DNA of 64,000 bases from Magnolia sinica (Eukaryota; Streptophyta; Magnoliopsida; Magnoliales; Magnoliaceae). Shown one piece after another: positions 47,549-57,900 of the stretch; positions within the stretch are counted from its first letter, which is position 1; every line of letters begins with the position of its first letter. The stretch is from assembly GCF_029962835.1 (NCBI RefSeq), contig NC_080578.1, positions 28,971,001-29,035,000 of the forward strand, read 5' to 3'. The translations under genes were made by a program, and so were the position numbers. The notes beneath the pieces were generated by a model. The model ran no database searches and was not told where the DNA came from. It was given only the letters and a program-made list of their open reading frames with translations.

Positions 47549-48339
47549 TGATGAAGGGAGGACCTCAATAGTGGTGGAGATCCTCTCTTGTGGTCGGACC
47601 TTTATTTTTCCCTTATTCTATCTTTCTTTTCTAATGTGTGTGGCCCACTTGGGGGCCCTGGAATATCCAGACCGTCCAAGTAACGTGGACGCCCATGGCT
47701 GTCCATTCCTTAGACGTTGGCACCCTAATTCCTCCATATCGGATGCATGTAATAGGTTTTATGAAGGGAAATTGGTCTGGATGTTTGTGGGGCCCACTGA
47801 GGTGGACCACAACACTGATTTCATGGGGGTGATTCCCCTTATGTTGGTTCCCATGCTCAGTTCATTTCATATATATGTTACTGTCTAGAAATTTTCTGGA
47901 TAGTTGCTGGATGGTTTTTGGGTCAGGATTATGGACTAATAAGAGGGATGTTTCACCCCCATTGATAGATGATTCTTAGAGGTGTGGACCCCACCTTGAT
48001 GTGTGTTGAATCCAACCTCCATCCGCTCTTGATTGATCACCCAAAAAGGTGGGCCAAGAAGGTTGGTCAGTCCAGATTTTCTGGACTGTCCAGCCACTCT
48101 GCATGTTGTTAAAAAAAAACATAAATATCAGCTTGTTTCTGAAACGGTGGGCCACCTTTGTGGACCCCACCTTGTTGTATACTTGTACAGGGATGTTGGC
48201 CCTACATTTTCCCTAATTTTGGCAGATCTGGGACCACTCTAATGGGGTGCACAATTCAGGGGCAGCAGCATTGTTTCAACAGGAATTATTTCTAGACCTT
48301 GCGGTTTATAATTTATGTGAATTAAATAAAATACTTATA

Positions 48340-48900
48340 CTACCTCAAAAATTCTAAATTTTTTTCTAGGTCTGGTACACCCATGGTAGGACCCACCTAC
48401 AAAATTTGGGGGCCAATGGACACGTGTACACACCATGGTGGTGGCTGGACCAGCCTACTATATTGTGGTGTCCAGATCAGGCAGTATCTCAGGACAGATT
48501 GTTTTCTTAAAATAAATTAAAATATTTTTAGATGTTCAAAAATCATAAAATTTTGTGGAGGTGTATTCCACCCATAGTAGGACCCACCTACAAAATTTAG
48601 GGACCAATGGACACTTTTACAGACCATGGTGGTGGCTGGACCGGCCCACCACGTTGGGATGTCCATGTCAGTCTGATTTTCTGGACAGACTGCTTTATTT
48701 AAATTAATTAAAATATTTACAGATGTCCAAAAATCCTAAACTTTTGTGGAAGTTTGGCCCACCCATGGACGTATCCCCTTGAAAAAATTCAGAGCCATCG
48801 AGCCCTTATACTGCCCGCGGTGCGGCCTGGAGTGGCCCACCAGGTAGGGATGCCCAGGCTGGGGTGTCTAGCCTGCTTTGTGGACCCACCTAGACATGTT
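48340..48900 (+). repeat. Three ~190-bp tandem units in the Gypsy-1 LTR
   Basis: Each unit holds a GGACCCACCTACAAAATTT-like line, CCATGGTGGTGGCTGGACC and AAATTAATTAAAATATTT. The third is diverged. The same units occur at 56735-57290 in the other LTR. Confidence 0.8.
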
Positions 48901-51900
48901 GTATATCCCATCATCCATCCATGTGGGGTCCTTAAGGGACTTGATCATCTTCCCCTTCAGTGGTTTCCAATTGGGGCCCATTTGGATGAAATTCTGGGCT
49001 AAATACCTGGGCTCATAGGGTTGCCTACACATGAGGCATCCCTGTCTTGGGCAGCTACTGGGCCTACACTCTAACGGCACGGCCCACTTGATATATGAGT
49101 TATATACCCCCCCCCCCCCTTACATATGGTGGGACCCACTGTTATGTATGTGGGCCATCAGGAATTTCATCTACTATAAAAATAATTTTTTTATTGTTGG
49201 ATTCCAACCAACCCAGGAAAATGGGTGGGCTGGAATTTGGCAATGAACCCAATAATTATTGCCTATAAATGTTTGTTTTAGGGCAGTATGGCCCACTAGA
49301 TTTGAGGAGGATTTAAATCAGTTATCTTACCATTTTTCTATAGTATTATGGAGTGTAATTAGGGCCCATATGAGGCCCACCCAAGTTGAGTTTTAATGGA
49401 ATATTACATGTGATTGAAAGACCAGTTCCTTAGGCCTTGTGGACTAAATCCTTTTAGATAGGCTCAATGATCTTAGGCCTATACTCTCCTATCTATTGTG
49501 ATGGATTTAAGGGCTATAATATGTAAGTAGTTAGGCCCTTGGCTGCCTACTAAGTTGACCCTATACTTGGGCCAAAAAGTGGGGCCCAACTCACTTGTGT
49601 AAAATATGAAATTTGCCCATGAGGATGAACTACTGGGCTGCCCATGAAGCCCACCACAATATATGGATTTATGACCTTTATGGTTGGGCTCAAACCTTGC
49701 TTGAGGGCCTACTATTTTGCCTATGAATTGGGCTTATGTATAGCCCATTAGGAAATGCAATGCTTGGGCCTTAGACCTTACTTTATTTGCGTAGCGGGCT
49801 ACCTTTTGGGACCCAGTTGAGGTTGGATGTCCTCCTAGGTGATCCTATGGTAGGCTCATGGGTTTCTTTATGGATAGTCTAAGGCCCACCATAGACCCTA
49901 GGCCGTTTATTTGAGGCTAAATATGGATGTATGTGGAGCCTACCTCTACGTATGTTGGTCCAAGCCATTCAAGCCTTGGATCGCCCGATCATGGAAGCAC
50001 TCTCTGCCTTGGGTTGCTGCTGGACTCACAATCCGGTAGCAGGTCCACTTGATCTTTTCATGATGTATACACAATCTCCATCTGGTGGGGTTCCCCAGTG
50101 GGTATAGTTGGCTTTCATGAGATTATTTCTACATAGTTAACTAGTTTCTGGACCTTAACAAGTCCAGGAAGTCAAACGGGCCAAAAGTTATTCAAAGGGC
50201 CTTAAATGAACAATTTTATGGCTAAAACTTTATTTGGCTGTAGGGCCCACCATATTGAGAACATGTGTACATGTTTCATGCTTATGTTTTCTTATAATCT
50301 TTGGGCTTAATCAGTGCATTATTTTTGGTCACCTTTAGTGATCATATGAGGACCCCATCTTAGATTAGATTTTTGGGACATCCCATGGGCTCAGAGTGGG
50401 TTGGGACGTTCCAGCTTGGCCCAACCATATATTGGGCTGACTTCCACCAATTTGATGGACTTGTGGGCTAAGATAAGGATAGTATTGGGCCCTTGGTTGC
50501 CCACTTAAATTGCTAGTTATTGGGCTGATGTAGTTGGGCCCATTTCATCTAAACTTAAACTTATTTTTTGGGCCGTATATTGTGTACGCGGGCTACCAAC
50601 CAAGTCCAACTTAATGCATGGATTCTATGGCCATTAGGAATTGAGCCTTGAGCCTTAATTCCCCTCTTGGAGCCCATGCTGTTAAAAGTGGTATTATATC
50701 TTTTTATGACCTATTATGAGGAATATATGTATGTGGTTACCTTTATTTTTTTCTCTCATAAATGTAGGCCTTGGGCGTCCTATCCATATAGTTCATGGTT
50801 GATATGCCTTTTTGGGGAATGACGGTTAAATGTCCCCATTATGGACCCCTCTAGGCCCGGTTGTATTTAAGAGTGATTGGATAATCATCTTAGACTCTTG
50901 TTAGGCTCATTTTTATATTACTTAGATCCGTAGCTTGTACACTTAGCCTCGAGGGCTAGCCCAGGTAAATGGGCCCCCACTAGAAGTTGGATTCCTTAAG
51001 GATATTGTCTAAGCACCTAGTCTTGATTCCTTCTTGGATAGGAGGAATGTAATATCATTGTATATCACCATATAATATGATTAAATTCATCCTCATGACC
51101 CGTGTACATCATTGGATGCTTGGTTGACAATGTGTGTATGGTCATATTGTGCCATTAGGCATTGCATGTTACCTTCTCCGAGGGACGTAGTATTCCGTCT
51201 TAAGCACGTTGGATGCTTGGAATTGATGCATGGTTGATTGTGTGATTCATGCATCTGGCATCACATAACATATGAGCATTATCGCCCTTACCCTTACTTC
51301 ATCAGGGATGTAGCCTCCACAGATAGATCGTGGATGACCATGTTTGGACACCGAAAATGTTACATGAGCATACCGGGTGCATAGGATGCCCATGGGTGAA
51401 ATTTTCAAAACTTCCATAGTAACAAGGATCTGATCTAATGCCATGACCGGGTGGAATATATGAGCACACAAGGGCCTTACACTGTTGGTCGCGACTCTCA
51501 CTGTCGTGTAGTCGGTTAGATAGGGATGTGGACTTACTCGCCTGATGTAAGGAGGCATTGCTAGGCTGAGTCTGACCAGCTCGTGATTGGGTCTGCTACC
51601 GTCAGGCCTTTCTGGTGATTGGGTGTCCACAGGCGGGTAGTGAGGTCTCTTATGCTCGTTTGACTGTGCGAGGTCTATAGAGTGGCAGTCATCCAGCGGT
51701 GTAATGAACCCTGGTGATTTCCATATGATGGAAATGTACTTGATATGTGGATTGGATATGAGCACTAGCATTACTTCGTATTGCATTTGCATCGCTTGTG
51801 TAAGCCTCATATTGCATAGTATTCATGATAAGCCTTGGCATAACACCCAGTACTCATTGCATTTTATAGCCTTGGTATGACTTCTTTCATTATTATACTG

Positions 51901-52449
51901 CCTTGGTATAGCTTCTTGCGTTCATGACAGCCCTAGTGAGGCTGGTGGTGTTGGCTTGATCATGTTTCCTTCCTGTATCCCCTATTAGTCTTTATTAGTC
52001 TTCTGTGCACTATTATCATACACCTTCACCACCCTCTAAGTTTCTATAAGCTTATGCATGATTGATGCGTGCAGGAGATCCTAGGCAGGTGTCGTAGTGG
52101 CAGAGCGTGGAGTAGAGTTGAGCTTAAGGACCCTAGTGTTGCAAACCTTCCTTTCCTTTTTCTATCATCTTATGTATGTCCTTTTGGACCTTATGGATAC
52201 TTGTAAAAGTTTAAATTCATAGTGAATTTTGTGATGTGTGCCTTTGTTATTCTTAGATTTACTTGCTATAATCTTGGGTATGCTCGTATTAGTAATGATT
52301 ATACTATCATGAAAATTGTCCTTGTAGGGTCCCAGGATCGGAACCTACTTTAGGAGCCGAGAATGGGGCAATATGGACACTGTTGTGACTAGAACCGGCT
52401 ATCGGGTTCCTTGTGAACACGGTTACCGAGTCTGGGGCGTGACAGGAGT

Positions 52450-52461
52450 TGGTATTAGAGC
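52450..52461 (+). other. Gypsy-1 primer binding site
   Basis: TGGTATTAGAGC, five bases after the LTR end, differs from the Met-tRNA complement by one C-to-T change. Confidence 0.8.
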
Positions 52462-52614
52462 ATAACAAGTAATTTTGGAATAACTTGGGATAGTATCACA
52501 TATCTACTGCGAGCTTAGGACAAGTAGTGTCCCGAGTGCGTTTCCCTCATTCCATTTGAGCCTTCAAGGATTCTAATTCCTAAGTGTCCATCACCTTTGT
52601 TCTTTCTGTAGACC

Positions 52615-53225
52615 ATGTCGTATCGTCGAGGTGCCCATGATTGTGACGCCCGTGTCCGTGGTGCCCATGGACATCATTCTCATTCCGCTCCAGTGATCCG
52701 AGTGACTTTTGCTCCACCATTTAAGATTCCTGTTTCCCCTCTGGAGCTTGCCGTGTATATTCCTGAGGCTCCTGCTGTACCTGTGCCTCCGTCAAAGGCC
52801 AGTGCTACCCCCACTTATCTGACGATTCCTGTAGGAGCTGAGCATCTCCAACAGTTGATGCAGGTCGTCATTGATGTTCTTCAAACCCATCGACCCGTTC
52901 CTGAGGTGCCCGGACAGGCAGAGTAGGAGCGTGTAAGCCCCCTTTTACGAGATTCGACTTCGCAATGAGCCCTGATGACAGTGTATTTACTTCAGGGAGA
53001 AGGCCGAAAGAGGAAGGCACATTTCAGTGGCTACTATCAACGTCAGTGTCGTTGACGTATGAGACGGTTAGGGTTTTGAATGCCAGTGGACAGCTAGTGC
53101 CAGCTTCTACCTAGTTAGCTTCACCATCGGCGCAGCTAGCAGTCCCTTCTCCTAGACCATTCACTGGAGTTTGCTTCGATTATAGGCAAACGGGACACCG
53201 TAGGAGCGAGTGTCCCCATCAGCAG
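52615..53225 (+). pseudogene. gag: Gypsy-1 gag remnant with zinc knuckle
   Basis: An N-terminal piece (52615-52926) starts MSYRRGAHDCDARVRGAHGH and ends in a short helix-forming region with a TAG. A separate piece at about 53172-53215 reads CFDYRQTGHRRSEC, a CCHC knuckle whose second Cys is Tyr. The central gag domain, normally some 200 residues, is missing between them. Before the knuckle are the QLVPAS-type residues typical of Tekay-like gags. The remnant is non-functional. Confidence 0.75.
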
Positions 53226-53359
53226 GATGGACCTTTGCAGCGACCGCAGTAGCAGCAGAGACCGTAGATGCAGAGGAGACAGACACCTCCCCAGCCACCT
53301 CAAGCTTGATTTTCCGCGACTTAGTAGGACCCTTAGTTATTAGGGAAGTTATGGGTATT

Positions 53360-53440
53360 CTCCTTGTCTCTGTATGCAAGTCTTGTGTTTTGGTGCATCG
53401 CACCCTTTTTGTATCAAAGGGCTTTTGTTCACTCAGATTG
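53360..53440 (+). pseudogene. Trace of Gypsy-1 aspartic protease
   Basis: GGTGCATCGCAC (Gly-Ala-Ser-His) followed by VSKGF-type codons fits the D-S-G-A-S-H-S-F-V-S active-site line, but the Asp-Ser codons are gone and the frame shifts. Everything from here to the integrase, including reverse transcriptase and RNase H, is deleted. Confidence 0.5.
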
Positions 53441-53589
53441 CTATTAGAGTCTGCTGTAAGGGATTGTTAGTATTGACATTTTTAGGAAGATCGCTGTGTT
53501 AGGTCGATGATATTATCGTGTTCCGTTTTGCTTGGTGAGATGTTCTTGCTTGCTGAATAGTTTCGTATTGCCAATGTTGAGCTTGTTAG

Positions 53590-54577
53590 CTTGCTTTGTT
53601 GACACGACAGTACTTCTGGCATGGGATGAAGTGCCAGATTTCTATTTTTTTGGCCGAGTGTGACACATGCCAGCGTGTCAAGGCCGATCACCAGAGACCC
53701 CATGGTCCCTTGGAGTTGTTGAACGTTCCAGAGTGGAAGTGGGAGCACGTATCGATGGACTTTATCGCAGGTTTGCCGATGACTGAGCGGGGTTATCGTT
53801 GATCGTTTAATGAAGTCGGCTCATTTCATTTTAGTACGTGCCTCCTATTCTATGGACCAGCTTGCAAAGGTGTTCATTGAGGAGATAGTGAGACTACACG
53901 GCGTCCCAGTTTCGATTGTTTCAGACTGAGACTCCAGATTTACATCTCAGTTTTGGAGGAGTTTCCAGCATGCATTGTGGGTCACTTTACATCTCAGCAC
54001 CGCTTATCTTCCGCAGACGGATGGGCAGACCGAAAGGGTCAACCAGATCCTTGAGAATACATTTAGAGCTGGTGTGATCGACTTTGCGGGCAGTGGGGAT
54101 GAGCATATGCGCCTCACCGAGTTCGCGTGCAACAACAGCTATCAGGCAGCCATCGGTATGACTCCTTTTGAGACACGTTATGGTAGACCGTGTAGATCTC
54201 CAAGTTGTTGGACCAAGGTTGGAGAGCGTCGTCTCTTAGGTCTCGAGCTTATGTAGCAGACGTCATAAGCTATTGATGTTATCAGGCGGAGGATGCCCAC
54301 AACTCAGAGGTGGCGGAAGAGTTTTGCTGATTGTTGGCGTCGACCCCTTGAGTTCACAGTCGAGGACATGGTATATCTCAAGGTCTCGCCTATGAATGGC
54401 GTGGTTCGCTTTGGTGTGAAGGGCAAGCTTACCCCGAGGTTTATTGGACCTTTTGAGATTATCGAGCACATGGGTGCTGTAGCCTACAGGCTCGCCTTAC
54501 CTCCTGAGTTGTCCGCGACTACGACTTGTTCCATATTTCTACGTTGCGAAAGTGTGGGTCGGACACTATTCCTGTGA
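53590..54577 (+). pseudogene. Gypsy-1 integrase, with stops and frameshifts
   Basis: The zinc-binding part has QYFWHGMKCQISIFLAECDT and CQRVKADHQRP. The core keeps the first Asp in SMDFIAGLPM, the second Asp in SD before a TGA at 53927-53929 (relatives have Arg, so CGA-to-TGA), and the Glu in TDGQTERVNQILEN. FETRYGRPCRSP, PRFIGPFEIIEHMGAVAYRL and LPPEL follow, as in chromovirus integrases. At least two frame changes occur. Integrase would insert the element cDNA. Confidence 0.9.
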
Positions 54578-54780
54578 TTGATTGGCAGCCACTTGAGGTC
54601 GGTGAGAATGCTTCCTATATTGAGCAGCCGATTCATATTCTTGATCGAAAGGAACAAGTCTTCAGGACCAAGGTCATTCCCTTGGTGAAGGTGCAATGGG
54701 GTCATCATTCGGAGGTCGAGGCTTCTTGGGAACGCGAGGCCGAGATTAGGGAGCATTATCATCATTTGTTCGATGATTGA
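54526..54780 (+). pseudogene. Gypsy-1 integrase C terminus and chromodomain-like tail
   Basis: The frame reads FHISTLRKCGSDT, then YIEQPIHILDRKEQVFRTKV, IPLVKVQWGHHSEVEASWER and EAEIREHYHHLFDD, and ends at TGA (54778). I-L-D-R...V-K-V-x-W...E-A-S-W-E-x-E is the pattern of the chromodomain-related tail of Tekay/Del chromoviruses, thought to guide insertion into heterochromatin. It is open to its normal end. Confidence 0.85.
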
Positions 54781-54894
54781 TTACTTGTATTGCCTTCTCT
54801 TGTGATTGATGATTGTGATATACATATATATATGATGATGTTGTGCATTTTATTATTCTGGTTTTGTCAATTCGAGGTTAAAATTTCTTTATTG

Positions 54895-54904
54895 GTGGGG
54901 AGGA
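54895..54904 (+). other. Gypsy-1 polypurine tract
   Basis: GGTGGGGAGGA ends one base before the TGTGAGACC start of the 3' LTR at 54906. Confidence 0.8.
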
Positions 54905-54905
54905 T

Positions 54906-57900
54906 TGTGAGACCCAACCCGACCCAAGTTTGTATGTGTGCATGTGTGTGTGAGTATGCATCTTGTTCATTTTGGTCCCGCGGTCCTACCGATCAAATTC
55001 CAGCGACTCGCGACCCTTAAGTAGTGTTTGATGTCATCCTTGAGTTCGGTCAGGAAGACCCAACCCAAATTGATCCAAGACTTATGCCATTGCGACCGCA
55101 TCGTCGCCACGGTTCCAACGCTGCGTCTCGTGCATAAATTCGACGTGTGCATCAAAAGTTGTAAGCCACACATTATTTGGGCCATTGATCACGATGTGGG
55201 ACCCACCTGGTGCTTGTGCACATTTTCCTAGGTGGACCCACCCTAGTTCCATCATTTCCTATGGGATCTATCATTACTTATAGATATCTAGTCAACTCTC
55301 TTACAAGCCATCATGGATTTTCTTCCCAAAAAGCAATGATTTCCTTACATTGCAATGATGAGTTCTCTACAACACTCCATCTTCTTCTCATATCCTTCAT
55401 TTTCTCTCCTTTAGCAACCCAAGAGAAGGCCCTTGGACGTCCCCCATATTCTAGCAACTCCAGCCCATTTTCTCTCAAAAACCTCCCAATCTAACCTTTG
55501 AAAAGTAATCTTAACCATAGATCTATAACCCTTGGAGCTTAAGGAGCTTGGAGATAGGAGAATCTTGAAGATCCATTAAGGTGGGTGCACTTAGCTTAGT
55601 ATTTTTTGATTTTCTTGTGGTAGATTTCCCTTCATCTCATCCTTAGGAACTTGTGGGGCCCATCAAGTGATGATGGAGGTCCCCCATGTTTCCATGATTG
55701 AGGCTAATGGTCCATTCCTTTACATGCAAGCTTCATGGATGGAGCCATTCTCCATGGACCCCATCATGGAATTTTTCCCCATCATGGTATTTTTCCTTGA
55801 CTCATGTCTTTTAGGGGTCATCTATACCATAGATTTAGGTGAGAAAGGCATTCCCCCCATTGGATTGATTCCTAACTCCATGCATGTGCTAGATTTAGAT
55901 TGTATATGATCTAATGGATGACATGAATGTGTTGTGATGAAGGGAGGACCTCAATAGTGACGGGGATCCTCTCTTGTGGCCGGACCTTCATTTTTCCCTT
56001 ATTCTATCTTTCTTTTCTGATGTGTGTAGCCCACTTGGGGGCCCTGGAATATCCAGACCATCCAAGCAAGGTGAACGCCCATGATTGTCCATTCCTTAGA
56101 TGTGGCCACCCTAATTCCTCCATATCGGATGCATGCAATAGGTTTTATGAAGGAAACTTAGTCTGGATGTTTGTGGGGCCCACTGAGGTGGACCACAACA
56201 CTAATTTCATGGGGTGATTCCCCTTATGTTGGTTCCCATGCTCAGTTCATTTCATATATATGTTACTGTCCAGAAATTTTCTGAACAGTTGCTAGATGGT
56301 TTTTGGGTTAGGATTATGGACTGATAAGAGGGATGTTTCATCCCCATTGATATATGATTCTTGGTGGCGTGGACCCCACATTGATGTTTGTTGAATCCCA
56401 CCTCCATCCGCTCTTGATTGATCACCCAAAAAGGTGGGCCAAGAAGGTTGGTCAGTCTAGATTTTCTAGACTTTCCAGCCACTCTGCATGTTGTAAAAAA
56501 AAAAAAAAACATAAATATCAGCTTGTTTCTGAAACGGTGGTCTACCTTTGTGGACCTCACCTTGTTGTATACTTGTAAAGGAATGTTGGCCCTACATTTT
56601 CCCAAATTTTGGCAGATCTGGGCCCACTCTAATGAGGTGCACAAGTCAGGGGCAGCAGCATTGTTTCAGCAGGAATTATTTCTGGACCTTACTGTTCATA
56701 ATTTATGTGAATTAAATAAAATACTTATACTACCTTAAAAATTTTAAAATCTTGTAGAGGTATGGTCCATCCATGGTAGGACTCACCTACAAAATTTGGG
56801 GGCTAATGGACACTTGTATAAACCATGGTGATGGCTGGACCGACCCACTATATTGTGGTGTCCAGATCAGGCAGTATCTCAGGACAAATTATTTTCTTAA
56901 AATAAATTAAAATATTTCTAGATGTTTAAAAATCTTGAAATTTTGTGGAGGTGTGGTACACCAATGGTATGACCCACCTACAAAATTTGGTAGATAATGG
57001 ACTCTTGTACACACCATGGTGGTGGCTAGACCGGCCCACCACGTTGGGACGTCCATGTCAGTCCTATTTTATGGGCAGACTGCCTTATTTAAATTAATTA
57101 AAATATTTTTAAATGTCTAAAAATTATTAAATTTTGTGAAGGTGTGGCACACCCATGGAAATATCTCCCTGTAAAATTTCAGAGCCATTTGGCCCTTGTA
57201 CAACCCGCGGTACGGCCTGGAGTGGCCCACCACGCAAGGACGCCCAGGCTGGGGCATCCAACCTGCTTTGTCGGCCGACCTATACATGTTGTATATCCCA
57301 TCATCCATCCATGTGGGGTCCTTAAGGGACTTGATCATCTTCCCCTTCGGTGGTTTCCAATTGGGGCCCATTTGGATGAGATTCTGGGCTAAATACGCGG
57401 GCTCATAAGGCGGCCTACACATGAGGCATCCCTGTCTTGGGCCGTTGTTGGGCCTGCCCTCCAACAGCGTGGCCCACTTGATATATGATTTATATCCCCA
57501 CTCTCATTTGGTGGGACCCATTGTTATGTATGTGGGCCATCAGGAATTTCATCTACTATAAAATAATTTTTTTGTTGTTGGATTCCAACCAACCCAGAAA
57601 AATGGGTGGGCTGAAATTTGGCAATGAGCCTAATAATTGTTGCCTATAAATGTTTGTTTTGGGGCAGTATGACCCACTAGATTTGAGGAGGATTTAAATT
57701 AGTTATCTCACCATTTTTCTATAGTAATATGGAGTGTAATTAGGGCCCATATAAGGGCCACCCAAGTTGAGTTTTAATGGAATATTGCATGTGATTGAAA
57801 GACTAGTTCCTTAGGCCTTGTGGACTAAATCCTTTTAGATAGGCCCATTGATCTTGGGCTTATACTATCCTATCTATTGTGATTGATTTAAGGGTTATAA

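Larger units (their letters stand above)
43431..52444 (+). mobile_element. Gypsy-1 5' LTR, with nested solo LTR
   Basis: It starts TGTGAGACCTGACCC and ends GGGGCGTGACA. It aligns along its whole length with 54906-60823. The only large difference is the 3081-bp insertion at 44468-47548. It contains three tandem units of about 190 bp (48340-48900) and very many TGGGCC/GGCCCA words. ORFs inside it (for example minus strand 51247-51810) are not kept open in the other LTR. Confidence 0.92.

Noticed and set aside
51247..51810. A 187-codon minus-strand ORF inside the Gypsy-1 5' LTR
   Set aside because: The matching part of the 3' LTR (59626-60183) is broken into shorter pieces, and no domain is seen. 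An ORF kept by function would be open in both.
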